Of a stretch of 64,000 bases of DNA, positions 21,986-33,738 are shown piece by piece. The notes beneath the pieces were generated by a model. It made no database searches, had not been told where the DNA came from, and was given only the letters and a program-made list of their open reading frames with translations. Origin of the DNA: Hyalella azteca (Eukaryota > Arthropoda > Malacostraca > Amphipoda > Hyalellidae). Position numbers and translations under genes: made by a program. Location of the stretch: contig NW_025933301.1 of assembly GCF_000764305.2 (NCBI RefSeq), positions 100,979 to 164,978 of the forward strand, in the 5' to 3' direction. Position 1 is the stretch's first letter; the number at the start of each line of letters is the position of its first letter.

Positions 21986-23344
21986 TCACGTGAAACGGCT
22001 CTGCCAGAACAGTTCAGTGCACATTCCGTCATCGGCGAACGGTGGAAGCCTCATACGGTAATTCTTGCCTGGATATCGAGCTAAGAAAAACCGAAGTAAT
22101 TTTCAGTTATACCTGGCCATTTTCACCTTATGAGGCAGTATTTTGAAGACAAATGACACCATGAAGAATCTTATTAAATTTCAACGTTATAATATTTTAC
22201 TCTGAGCAGTTCAGCTGTCAACAGTGGAGAATTAGCGACATTGCTGCTGCATCACAATCAACGTAGCGGGTTCTTCTTCATCTAGGAGGGACTGTCAGGC
22301 GGACTCTGTTCAACAGAAAAGTAAATATAATGAGCATTAAACTCCTGCGTTATAGTAGGATATTAGCTAAAACCCTGTTAAGAACAATTTATTTTCTTTA
22401 CGAATCAATATTTTAACTAAATCTAAACAATTTATGCGTGAAATTGGATTATTTGTGTGTCTTTAGGAACGCGAAAGTTAATTACGCTTAGTTCCGGGTG
22501 CCAATGCAACAAACATTCGCAGATGGCGTGGCATTGCCGGTCAATAAAAGACCTCCCTTCATTGGCGACCAATTGCCCCATCAAATGAAGCGGTCCACGA
22601 TATGATGAGCGCGAGTCATTCAGTGAAAAGGGGCAAGAGTATTTCTCAGCAAATCTATATAGTTTTTTTTAAACATACGTCTTTGGCATACAAACTTTTG
22701 AAATAGTGATTTTCTCCGACAAATAGTTTATGATTTTGTTTGAATTATTCCAAACAAAGCATCAAAAACTCGAAATAATTTTTTTAACGTGCTCGTAAAG
22801 CGTCTCTTAATAAATGAAGCCAGTTTTTTTATTCATTTTTCATTTTTTGGTAAACAAATTTGATTGATAAGATCAAGGATGGATTATGAAGACAGCTAAT
22901 GAATAGAAAACGCAGTTCTTTACAGTTCTCCATGGCAAATGATGTCATTTGTTTCGTTCACATGAACTTGGTAAAATAAAAATAAATAATAGAAGGTTGA
23001 CAGCACGAAATAAATATAGACTTAAAGAGCCTTCAAACTTTTATCGGAAGGTAAATATGAGAATTTGCACAGTGAAATCACATGAGAACTTGCTTCCTAA
23101 GGTTACAATGTAAACAATTCTCATCAATAAAAAATCAAATTCTGCTTCATGCCATCTCTTCCTCTCAGCAGTAACTGAATTTCTATAATCCTATCCTTGA
23201 ACCACAGCACAACATTGCATTTCCATAAGAATTAAAAAGTAAAGAAATCATCAAGTAATTTCACCACATCTTCAATGAAAACATATGGGAGACCGACTCC
23301 ATCACCAGCTCAGAAACTTTAGGCAGACTAATGATAGAAGTTCA
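21986..23344. other. Non-coding stretch
   Basis: No feature supported; AT-rich. It leads into the 36-bp array. If the minus-strand gene at 24-28 kb continues leftward, this is intron. Confidence 0.4.
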
Positions 23345-23836
23345 TTTCTCTACTCACACCTGACTATTAAAATTAATACTATCTACTCACACATGACCTC
23401 GATTAAAGTCACTACTATCTACTCACACATGACCTCTATTAAAATTACTACTATCTACTCACACATGACCTCTATTAAAGTCACTACTATCTACTCACAC
23501 ATGACCTCTATTAAAATTACTACTATCTACTCACACATGACCTCTATTAAAATTACTACTATCTACTCACTCATGACCTCTATTAAAATTACTCCTATCT
23601 ACTCACACATGACCTCTATTAAAATTACTACTATCTACTCACACTTGACCTCTATTAAAATAACTACTATCTACTCACTCTTGACTTCTATTAAAATTAC
23701 CACTATCTACCAGTACCAGTATCTACTCACACATGACTTCTATTAAAATCACTACCATCTACTCACACATGACCTCTATTAAAGTCACTACTATCTACTC
23801 ACTCTTGACCTCTATTAACATTACTCCTGTCTACTC
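23345..23836. repeat. 36-bp minisatellite abutting a splice donor
   Basis: Thirteen to fourteen copies of a 36-bp unit containing ACTATCTACTCACACATGAC followed by CTCTATTAAAATTACT. A 36-base period keeps frame, so the plus strand shows YSHMTSIKITTI repeats, not a real gene. On the minus strand every unit carries GTGAGTAG, the same sequence as the donor of the exon that ends at 23839. The last unit runs into that donor. Confidence 0.95.
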
Positions 23837-23838
23837 AC

Positions 23839-24025
23839 GCGCTCCTGAGAGACCAGGGAGCTGCGGTTGCTCTTCATGCCGAGGTCCATGCCGAAGGGGT
23901 TGAGGTTGCGTCGAGGAGGTGCAGGAGGTGCGCTGCGTGTCGAGTACTCGGAGGCTGAGCGATGGTGGTGAGGGTTAAACCCGCGGCCTTCCTTGCCAGA
24001 GTGCCTACCTTCCACGCCATAGTCA
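23839..24025 (-). CDS. Second exon of the 27832 gene (NPF-containing)
   Basis: Minus-strand exon of 187 nt. The acceptor is GTGTGCAG (AG at 24027-24026) and the donor is GTGAGT starting at 23838. The first base completes a Ser codon begun with AG in the large exon, and the exon ends in phase 0. It encodes 63 residues: a Gly/His/Arg-rich start, STRSAPPAPPRRNLNPFGMD with an NPF tripeptide at about residue 1231 of the protein, then KSNRSSLVSQER. The donor lies at the edge of the 36-bp array. Later exons are not identified with confidence. Confidence 0.75.
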
Positions 24026-24266
24026 CTGCACACGTCATCACAAGTTACATGTGGTGCATGACACTATACCGCCCTGCAGTGGTGCATGACACTATACTCT
24101 CAGAATTTGCTGTCAGCAACACCAAAAGAGTCTTATCTATGGTATATCAAGAAATGAGTAAAAAATATTACATTAATGCCCAGAATCAATTTTATATTTT
24201 AAATCAGAATTGGCATTGGGAAATGCTGCGAAAATGAAAGTACAGTACGGACAATTACCGACCTAC

Positions 24267-27200
24267 CTGTGTACGGACGCCTGAATTGATGCTCGGAAAT
24301 GATGCAGAGATGAAGTGGCCCCAAACTCAGAGCGAGGCACAAGAGGGCTTAGGTCGCCAAGGGAAATGCCACTCATCTTTCGCGCAACAGAAATAGGCAC
24401 ATTAGGTTCGGCGAAGCCTGGATCGTCAATAGGTTGGGAACCGCAGAAAGAAGTTTCGAGGAGCATGTGCGATGGAGAAGGCGATCTTCCGCCTCCTATG
24501 GACCCAGCCTCTGAACCCAGAGATGACAAACGACTTCGTCGACCAGCCTGTGGAGGAAGTAGAAAATCGGCCCAGTTGTCGGGAATAGGGGATTTGCGTT
24601 CGGACAGAGGTACTTTGTTTTGTGTAGATATAGTTGAGAGCTTGGCAATGCAATCGTTCACAGGGGCTAGGAGTCTTTCTAAATCGGAACTCTCATCGTG
24701 GTTGGCCTTGTCTTCTCTCTTCTTGATCTCAGCAATCTTTTCTCGTATCGTCGTCAACTCTTCGCTAGAAGATTGGCTACCTAATCTTTCACTATCTGAA
24801 GATTTTTCTGAACTATCGTCCCGGTCTGGAGTGGAAGTCAAGGATCGCAAAGATGCAGGCAAAATATCTTCAGATAATTGACTGTCTAATTTTTTCCTCG
24901 GAGAACTCAAGTCGTCTGGGTGGTAGGAGTCGTTCATCTTGCTGGCATCAGCACGCATCTGCTGTGTTAACTTTGGCTTTCTGTGTGGCTCTGAAGTTCC
25001 GGATGGTTGGGGTAAAGGCTTTTGCTGCTGCAATGTTTTTATTTGTTTGACTGGTTTCATATTTATATCAGGAATTTCTTCAAAATTTATCCAGCTCTTG
25101 GGTGCTTCAAGGGGAGTTGTCTCTCTTGAAGAAGGTGACTTTCCTTCTGATCTCGTTCTTTGTTTGGTTACTGCCGCAAAATTGATTTCATTTCCGTGCA
25201 AGCTGTTTTCTCTGCGCTCACGTCGCAAAGTACGAGGACTCTTAAGACCTTCTTGACAAAAATCCTCCCAGCTTTTAGATGATTGCCTCACAACATTTTT
25301 TGCAGGTATGGTTTTTTTAGGTATTTTTATATTGATCTTCTCAGTTTCTAATTCACTTCCTTGCTGGTCAATTGACTGCTTAAATTGTTCTAAGCGACAT
25401 GGATGAATAGGAGTGGCACTTCTTGGTCTCTCGATAGACTGGACCATCTTCAAACTACTCGCACGCTCCTTAACTGGTACCATGGGGGTAACCTGAGACC
25501 GCTCTAGCGGCAAAGTAGTTGGTACGTACGGCAACTCATCTTCTTCGCCATTATCGTGTCCCACTAACTTCTTTATCTCAACGTCTGAAGAAACAGTGTG
25601 ATCGTCTTCGATTCCAAGCTGTTGTTTCTTTTTCAAATAATCGATTTCTGATTCTCTCTCGGATTCTGATATGGAATCTTCTTCGGGTGGAATTTTAACT
25701 TTAAGTTCTTCTTGCTTTGGTGCCTCTGCGATGACTTCTTCAGTTTTAGGAATAACTTGAGCACTGTTCTCTACTTCTAAAACAGTGTCTTGCTTCTCTT
25801 CGGCTTTTGCAGCTGCTTTCTCTGCTATTTCTTTTTGTCTCTGCTCTAAATCTTCAATGACTGATTTATAGGGCGATGCAGCTCTTACATGAGGCTTTGG
25901 CTCTGTTTCATGATCTTTCAAAACATCAACATTACTTTTCATTTGTTTATCAGCTTGGGGGGATTTTGGTCCACTACCTCTTGCTGTTTTCGGGGCGAAC
26001 GGGTCATCGTCAGTAACCTCACTTCGATCAGACCCAGGTGGTGAAAATTCTTTATTTGAATTAAATGTGAATTCAATTTTCATAATTGCTTCGCTTGAAG
26101 ACTTACTTTTTTCCTCCACTCGTTCTTCGTCCCCTTTGGAGGTAGGATCATCTTTTCTTTTCGATTTCGGCTTGAAAATGGAAAGAACCGTTTTTCTTTC
26201 CAGAGATTCGTCGTCAAATTCTCGATCTCTACTTTTGCTTCTACTTCTTGACCTGCTACGTGACCTGTACTCATTTCTTGCGGATTTTATCAATTCGCTA
26301 AACGGACTCTTCCTTCCGGTCGCTGAACCTGGCGAATCTGGTGTGACGGGACTGAGGGCGGCATCACCCCTGCGAAACAAACTCGAAAACGAACTTTTAC
26401 GTGAAGTTGATGGGGTTGAATTGCCACTTCCAGGGCCTGCATTTTCTTTATTTTTCTTTCCAATGTACTTCTTACCAAATTTTGGCGAGGCCGTTGGAGT
26501 GGTAGAAATAGATTGTTTTCTTGCTGAGTCGGAAAGTATTGTTGCCGAGGTTTCTCCATATAAGGGTGGAGGTGGAGGAGGCACTGGAGCAACGCCTGTT
26601 TTTCTTAAGTCTTTCAAGTCAGGAATGTGTGGAGGTAGCACTTTCTTCCCTAAACGAGGTGATTTTGACGAATTCGGGGACTCAGATGACTCTTTTCTTT
26701 TGTGTGTGGCTTCTGAAGAACTCATTTGGTTTTCAATCGCTCGTGGCCTGTTCTCGGAGGTACCGGAACCTCGTTCGGGCGTATTACGTGGCGAAGATTG
26801 ATGTATTCTCGTAAGCTCCTGATCAATTTTGTCTCGTCTCTCCTGGAATTGTGATTTCTTCGGTGCCCCAGAGTCCGATGTTAAAGACTTGGTGGACGTC
26901 GTAACACTTGAAGGTGTTTGCGACGCATCAGAAGAATTAAAAGGAATCAATGTAGGGGATTCAGAGAATTCTCGATCGTCTGTTGGTGATACTATTGATT
27001 CTAAATTATCCATTGCATAGTCTAATAATTTGTTTGTTGTCATTGGAGGGTCTTCCAAATCTATGCTGGGTTGTAGTATGGGCTTATTACCACAGAAGGA
27101 AGTTTCCAGCAGCATTCGGTGAGGTGATGGTGAACGCCGAACATGGGACCCAGTTGAACCTAAAGATGACAGCCGACTGCTGTGGCTACTAATTACAGGT

Positions 27201-27832
27201 AATAAATTCTCACTAAGCACAGAAGAAGAAGATTCCTTCCGATCAAACTTTGAAATCCGTAAAGCTTCTTCGTACTTTTCAGTTTCTGCCTTCTTTGCTT
27301 TCTCTCTGGCTCTTCTGAGTCTCTCTTCTTCGGCTAACAATTCTTCAGTACTAGTCTTAACATCGGACATTTCTTCACAATAATCTTTCTTTGTGTATCC
27401 TATGAAAAGTTCCTTATCGGGAGTGGAGTCTTTCGAATCAGTGTCGTGTGCAGATGAAGTCGAGGCAGCGGACACACGAATCCTAGGTGATGTTGGCACG
27501 GTGAGTGCTGCTATCTTGATGCTCGGTGAGAGAGGCGAGATAGGCTCTGACGCTTCTCCTATGCCTACTAACGTGTTTCTTTCGTCGGCACTGCTTGAAT
27601 CAGACGTAGTCTTATCCATGCTGAGATCCTCGAAGGATGCGAGAGGCGCGGGACCCATTTTCCGCTGCCGGGACGAGAGGCTTGACAGTTTCTTTTGTCT
27701 GACTTTAGTGAGCAATCGAGTATCAGAACATTCAGCAGCATCGACATCTTCGTTTGCTCCTGAAGTCAGAAGAGATTCATCATCAGGATTGTTAGTGGTT
27801 GGAGAACGGCTTGTACTGGCAAGTGAGGCCAT
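24267..27832 (-). CDS. Large first coding exon of an unrecognised Ser-rich, possibly endocytic protein
   Basis: A stop-free 1188-residue exon ends at a GTAGGT donor starting at 24266, in phase with exon 23839-24025 (1251 residues visible). The start ATG has G at -3 and G at +4. Seen in order: a Ser/Thr-rich N-terminus; a charged, coiled-coil-prone segment (about 160-200); SRLSSLGS plus SPSPHRMLLETSFCG (about 216-245); poly-Pro (about 416); an RSRSRSRSKSRDRE tract (about 524-537); DDDPFAP (about 609); ELPYVPTTLPLERS; then SWEDF (854), SWINF (912) and NWADF (1087); and a second SRLSSLGS/SPSPSHMLLETSFCG block (about 1097-1135). DPF, NPF and WxxF are known ligands of AP-2 ears and EH domains, so an endocytic scaffold is a fair inference. 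No globular domain or family name is recognised. Confidence 0.85.
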
Positions 27833-27840
27833 CGCACAGG

Positions 27841-28020
27841 CTTAAAACCGTGCAGTGGAGTTATTGGAGATTTAGTTAGAGGACGAAACTTAGAGAGAGT
27901 GCAGGAGTCAGCAGGACGAAGGAGGGGGAGCGTCGCGTCTAGGCAGCGGGTGGGTCGTCCCGCGCGGCAGCCTTAGGGCGCCACGTCCCTCCCGACCTCG
28001 TCGTCACGCAACTGCACGGT
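27841..28020 (-). promoter_or_regulatory. CpG-rich 5' region of the 27832 gene
   Basis: The 180 bases before the ATG are strikingly GC- and CpG-rich (about 27920-28010) inside an AT-rich locus. There is no acceptor signal next to the ATG, so the leader is probably contiguous and the transcription start lies here. No TATA box is clear; I cannot name the start base. Confidence 0.5.
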
Positions 28021-29294
28021 AAACAAGGGTTAATTATGAGGCGCTGTCTCACAAAGGTGCCAATTATGAGATGCCATTCATATCAAATAGGATAAAAACC
28101 TCATGCAGGCCTCCATGAAAAAACTAACATTGACTGATGAGACTTTGTTCATAATATTTGTAAATCATGATTATAAAATATACTGAAATTTCTCTGGTGT
28201 TTCTCACGAAGGCCACTTGATACTTATTAGATAATTCAGAGCTATGACATCAACCGTGAATGATTATTCGTGAATTATAATATGTGTTCCGCTCATGCTG
28301 AATCACATCCTACTCACATTAAATTTGATAACTGTATTTACAACAATTCATGAGCCCCACAATTGAACTATACGGCAGAATTTTATTCATTTCTCTGCCT
28401 GGTTATATCGATTTCAAACGACAAAAAATAAATATTGCAAGCTAACAAATATTTCAAAATAGTGACTGCCATTTCGCGGATATTTAACTGCAAAAAAGCG
28501 AGAACTCAAAATATAAAATTACAAAAATCTTATAACTTGCCAATGGATTAGCCCGCCATGGCTTGGTTTGGATAATTTAATTCTGGAATCCCATTCCCGT
28601 AAAGCCTAACATCGTATATGCTACTATAACTTATGTTTTATAATTAAATACAGATCGCTTTAAATCCACTTTTTACACAGTAGATAGGACTTTCATTTTA
28701 CTTTCGTTTCAAAATATGAATAAACTGTTTTTTTTTTTTGCAAAAAATGTTTAAGTTGCAAGATTAAATTTTAATTTTTGATCCCCCCCTTTCCTACTAT
28801 TCTTTCCTATGTTTCCTCTAAGAATAAAATTTGGGTCATGCAACATCCTGGACACGCTCCCCAACTAAAGCAACCACATTTGTGGTGCCAGACATAAAAA
28901 AAGAAAATCCTCTCACACACACTACACAAAAAAAATCCAAAATAGAGACCGTCATTTTGTGTTTAATCAAGTACATGAATACAAAAATTCAAAATTTGAG
29001 ATTGAAAAAGATCTTATATTCCGAAGCTGTAATACGACATGCATACGACATATTTAGTGAAGATAATTTTTAGCTGCAAGAAATGGATAATTATTAAATA
29101 GAATAAATAATTAATAAAACATATTAAGTGCAGAATATTTCCCAACGTGGTAGTGAGGTTCATCACAACCATTTTCACGGACTATATTGCTTCCATCTGG
29201 GTTTAAATGAGCGCATGGCAACCGACAGCTTCATGACCAAAGCTGGAAAATAGATAACTAGCAACTTCTCGGTCTGGTGCTGCGTGAAGCAAGC
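28021..29294. other. Non-coding stretch
   Basis: AT-rich. It contains a poly-T run near 28729-28739. No exon or promoter element is supported beyond the CpG-rich leader on its left. Confidence 0.45.
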
Positions 29295-29450
29295 AGGGTC
29301 TGGTGCTGAGCTGAACTATCAGGGTTTGGTGCTGAGCTGAACTATCAGGGTCTGGTGCTGAGCTGAACTAGCAGGGTCTGGTGCTGAGCTGAACTAGCAG
29401 GGTCTGGCTCTGAGCTGAACTATCAGGGACTTGTGCTGAGCTGAACTTAT
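29295..29450. repeat. 26-bp tandem repeat, six copies
   Basis: The unit is GGGTCTGGTGCTGAGCTGAA plus CTATCA or CTAGCA, repeated six times with few changes. It stands out as GC-rich against its flanks. Confidence 0.9.
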
Positions 29451-29845
29451 TATATTCGAGAGCTTCCACTCGTTCTGAACAACTCCACGCCCTCCTTGGT
29501 TACAACTTTGTATCATTGCGGCAAACTTCAATACGAGGTCATTCTGGTGTAATTTTGTAAGAGATAGAACTCTTTGTCTCGCTTTCTAGACAAAGAGTTC
29601 GGAACAATAGTGATGCTCAATATGTGATACCAGGAGCCTCGAGCTGCAGGGTGAAAATATCTCCCAATCAAATCTGCATTAATTCTATTTTCCTGCACTT
29701 AGCACCAGATCGATCCCTGCACGACCAAAATGCACATAAAGTCAAATCAGAATCTTTAATGTGCCTTGTAGTAATATATTTTTAATAAGTATCACCTTAC
29801 CATCACCAGTAACTATTCTCGTGGTTGCTGTATTCATCCTCTTTA

Positions 29846-30014
29846 TAGCGCATTTTCTCATTTATGGAAAAAATGCACTATTGTGCTCACCATATCCGTC
29901 CGTCCGTCTGTCCGTCTGTCTGTCTGTCCGTCCGTCCGTGACTCCACGTTTTCGTTGACGAGAAAATGCGCTCTCTGTCACTCACTGCAGTGAGTACTGA
30001 GTTATATTTTTTTA
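29846..30014 (-). mobile_element. Short interspersed element with GGAC/AGAC microsatellite, copy 1
   Basis: Reverse-oriented copy of a family seen seven times in the window. Element-strand layout: TATAACTCAGTACTC, a perfect palindrome ACTCACTGCAGTGAGT, GACAGAG, a 13-base arm AGCGCATTTTCTC, GTCGACGAAAAC, a variable run of GGAC and AGAC units, ATGGCGAGCACAATAGTGCA, and the inverted arm GAGAAAATGCGCT at the end. There is no coding capacity; the short frames reading SVRPSV/SVCLSV are microsatellite artefacts. Flanks are A-rich, with AAA-type repeats on both sides. Confidence 0.85.
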
Positions 30015-30583
30015 TGTGCTTTAGTCTACCATGTTTGAACTATAAAAACATCGCTGAGCTGTCATAGTAGACAAAACTGCATAGCGCACATTTAAATATG
30101 TTTCCCTAATGATATTTTTCCCACCAGTATGTTTTATTCGTGCTAAATACACATCATCTATGAAGCTATAACATCTTACAGCATAACATCTTAGAACGAA
30201 CCATTCTTCATCTTTCAGTCCACGGTAATTCGTCCCCAAATTTAACTATCTCTCCCCGAAATTTTCGAAACAATTTCATACAACGGCTAAAATATAATAA
30301 AAGATCTTCCGTGAATTGAGAGTTCGGACATGACATTGTATGAACAATTGCAAAACATTGCTTACATTTTACGCAGTGAATAACATTACTGTTTGTTTCC
30401 ATGTAACTGAGCTGCCTTCATTCATGATTAAAGCGGAAAATTCATGCTTCATGAGGTAAATAGTGCGAATTATTATGATAATTTTAAGGGGTTTTATTAT
30501 AGCGAGTCAAATTATATTGATTATTAAACCTAACGATGTCAATTAAATTTACTGATCACTATTATTAAACGTATTATTAAACG
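30015..30583. other. Non-coding stretch
   Basis: No supported feature. Short minus-strand open frames overlap here without coding character. Confidence 0.45.
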
Positions 30584-30623
30584 TTCATAATCGAGGCCTC
30601 ACGATTGAGGCCTCGATTATGAA
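30584..30623. repeat. Perfect 18-bp hairpin
   Basis: Arms TTCATAATCGAGGCCTCA (30584-30601) and its exact reverse complement (30606-30623) are separated by the 4-base loop CGAT. There is no T-run after either arm. Confidence 0.9.
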
Positions 30624-31029
30624 AGAACTATAGTTAAAGTATTAATCAGCTCAAAAATTGCTCAATTTAATGCACTAAATATAATAGTTTGATAAGGTAA
30701 TCCTGCCTGTTCATACAGTATTCAGCACAAGTTATTGATAAAATTTCATTTATCCGCAATATCTCTTATTTGAAGCGTTTACCCCGAGTTTCACCACATG
30801 ACTAGGATAACCCAAACGTTTCTAAGCTCGTTATGGCTGACCGCTGCCGGCCATGGCAGTAAAAAGTTAGTTCCCGCTCCTTTTATGGCGTTTTTAGGAA
30901 GCATAACTTGCCCGTAAGCCTTAAAGAACGGTTCAGCAGCCCTAAACCAATTTGATGAAAAATATAGAGAAAATTTTACAGGAATACTCAGAAATATTCT
31001 CAGAAACGATACGAATTGAACTAAAAAAA
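30624..31029. other. Non-coding stretch
   Basis: Nothing recognised between the hairpin and the next element copy. Confidence 0.45.
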
Positions 31030-31277
31030 TAATAACTCAGTACTCACTGCAGTGAGTGACAGAGAACGCATTTTCTCGTCGACGAAAACGTGAAGTCACG
31101 GACGGGCATACAGACGGACAGACAGACGGACAGACGGACGGACAGACGGACAGACAGACGGACAGACGGACGGACAGACGGACGGACAGACGGACAGACA
31201 GACGGACAGACGGACGGACAGACGGACATGGCGAGCACAATAGTGCATTTTTCCATAAATGGGAAAAATGCGCTAAT
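31030..31277 (+). mobile_element. GGAC/AGAC short element, copy 2 (longest microsatellite)
   Basis: Forward copy with the same head, palindrome, 13-base arms and tail as the others, but the central GGAC/AGAC run is expanded to about 125 bp (about 31098-31228), the longest in the window. The left arm is AACGCATTTTCTC and the right end AAAAATGCGCT is slightly mutated. Confidence 0.85.
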
Positions 31278-32635
31278 AACTTCTTTGGCATCACAGTGGC
31301 TAATGAGAGCAAGTTGCGTTCTCTAATGTCAAGAAAAGCTCCCCATTTTCACTTCGGATGCGAATAAATAGGAATAAGAATATTGTTCATTTCAGTTCAA
31401 GTCAGCTGAATCTAAATAATCAAGTCCAAGTGTAATTAAAACAACACAATTTTGTGAGAATCTAATTTCCGGAGAGCCTCCCGAACACGAAGAAGATGAA
31501 CACAGCTCATTGATCAGTTAGAGTACAAAATTTTGTTCACACATTGGGTTTAAAAGTTTCAAATCATTTCTAGACGATTTTCTATATGATAAAATTACTT
31601 GAAAGTATGTTGCAAACTTCGGTAATGTACATCCCGGCAAATAATATCTTAGATAATATGACTGGTCGAACGTGATATTGCATGTCGAGATTAACTAGAG
31701 GTAGTCAAGATATAACTAAAATCGCATGTGTGACCTTATTGAAAAAGAGTTCGTTGAAAAAAGTACAACATGCGCCCGACGGTATATGGAAGAGACAAAT
31801 TAATAATTTGAATTTCAAAATATCATCTATTCAACTCGATCGATCATTTCTACCTTCATAGCTTATTTTAGGAATGATTATAGTTAGGTTAGTTAGGAGT
31901 GACACCAGCAATCGATTCTAAAATCTAGAAGCGACTTACAGCAACAATATTGCAATACTTTTCCTTTTTTAATTAAAGTTGTTGAGAATGACGTCATCAC
32001 AATGAACTCAAAAGGCTGCGCATGAAGCAAGAAGCAAACACACTGCAGTGAGCGCTCTGGCGGCCACTACAGCCAGCTCGTCTGCACGCGCCGGAAAACT
32101 GCCCTGCTGTGGGCATGCAAAAAAGCCGGCGGGCGACGACGCGTCTGCCGCAGACAGCGCTCATGAGCGAGATCTGCTTTTGCTCTTTGCAATGTCCAGA
32201 GTCTGTCAAGACAATGTGATGAAATCGTGCAAAACACTACTTGGCAACACACAAAGTCTGTCAAGGCAAACTGAAGATGGCCTTTTTCCTCTCTTTGGTG
32301 ATGTATAAAATCTGTTGTGTCTGAAATATAAAGAAAATAATAGAGGATCAGGTGCCACACCTCTAATGTAGCCGCATCACATCTCTAAGCAGACGATCGC
32401 AGCTTTTGACCGACGAATATAATTCCCGTATATGATCGACCAGACATTTGGCCCCGTGACATGCAGGTCGTATAGAATTTTTGAAATAGAAATATCTACA
32501 CGCAATTTTATTTTTAATCAAAATGAAAAAGTAGGTGTGTTCAAATATTGAGTAGGTCAATATTATTTTTCTTGACATTTTCAGGAAGATGTTGCCAATG
32601 TTGTTCATTTCTTTAATTTCAACTAAAAATAGGAG
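31278..32635. other. Non-coding stretch with a GC-rich patch
   Basis: Mostly AT-rich. The patch at about 32045-32200 is GC- and CpG-rich and gives overlapping open frames on both strands (about 86 aa on plus without an ATG; 70 aa on minus), with no splice signals or protein character I would defend. Possible distal promoter; unproven. Confidence 0.4.
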
Positions 32636-33738
32636 AGTCCGATTTTTTATAGTTTGGTGGCAATGAGGCGCAGCAATTACTGAATTAATTTAAATGGTAT
32701 TCAGAGTAAGATACGTCATTTGCAAAGGAATTCACTGTATTATATACTGTGGGTCCGGTGTGATTTAATTATTGCTCATAATGCTTCCGGTATGGTGTTG
32801 CTTACGAGCTTAAATGCTCACGATGCATTTTTAAAATCTTCCCAGAAAAATAGAAGAAAATAAACTGAGTTCTTATAGGGGATTTTATTCTTAATGTTAT
32901 TTTGTAGTTGATGTGTGTGTGGCGTATAATCTTTGCATCTGGAAGCTTCTCTCCCATTCTTAGACTTTGATCCACGAAAATCCTTAAAGTTGAGGTTGAT
33001 TAACATGCAAGACTAATATTGGCTTGAAGGGGAAACCATGCAAAGTCATTAGCAAAGCATTCACTGAAGATCCTCTGCCTCATCGTAGGTCTTCGAGGGG
33101 GTTCAGATGCTGCTGGTGCATATTACAGCACCAACGCCCGGTGACCGAGTGGTCATCTTTAGGAACGTCTATAGGGCAAAGCGTCGAGAGAAACCTTTCC
33201 CTTTGCTGAGAATTCCAACGTCGCCTTCAACCTTTTCATTAAGTGCAATTCTTAACAAAGGTCAACGACAGAAACTGCAAAAGTACATATGAAAATACGG
33301 GAATACATATGAATTTTCCTAATAGTCTTTTCTGGCTGCAACTCTGCAATCGCCAATCGGCCCCAAAAATGCTGCTTTGACCTACATTCCGATCGCGAGG
33401 TAACTTTTTTAAGAAAGAATATTTATTGAATGAATTTTGATAAATATTAATATGTATCAAAATTGTAGTATTATGTCTCCTTAAGGTCTGAAGACGGTGA
33501 CAATACCACAGGGCACACAATGCCTCACGGTTCACAGTACCTATTGCCGGAGACAACACACGCGGTGAAAAATATTATTTAATTAAAATACCAGGTAATT
33601 AAAATACCAGGTGGTAATAGCATTTACCACCTTTAATTAAAATACCAGGCAAATGACGTATCTTGCACTGAATACCATTTAAAGTAATTCAGTGATTGCT
33701 GCGCCTCATTGCCACCAAAGTATAAAAAATTCAGACGC
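32636..33738. mobile_element. Foldback element with ~88-bp inverted ends
   Basis: The left arm (about 32636-32722) contains TTTGGTGGCAATGAGGCGCA, ATGGTATTCAG and ATACGTCATTTGC. The same features occur inverted at about 33651-33738 (GCAAATGACGTAT, CTGAATACCAT, TGCGCCTCATTGCCACCAAA). The interior of about 930 bp has no transposase-like frame. Next to the right arm, ATTAAAATACCAGG occurs three times. This is probably a non-autonomous DNA transposon; no target-site duplication was identified. Confidence 0.7.

Noticed and set aside
23285..23746. 153-codon YSHMTSIKITTI repeat protein
   Set aside because: 36-bp intronic array; no flanking coding sequence.
26067..26801. 244-codon plus-strand open frame opposite the 27832 gene
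   Set aside because: Shadow of a Ser/Glu/Lys-rich coding exon; no independent evidence.
31037..31367. SVCPSV / RTDGQTD repeat frames
   Set aside because: Translation of the GGAC/AGAC microsatellite within a short mobile element.
32048..32308. 86-codon Ala/Ser-rich frame in a GC-rich patch
   Set aside because: No ATG at its start, no splice sites, and the opposite strand is equally open.
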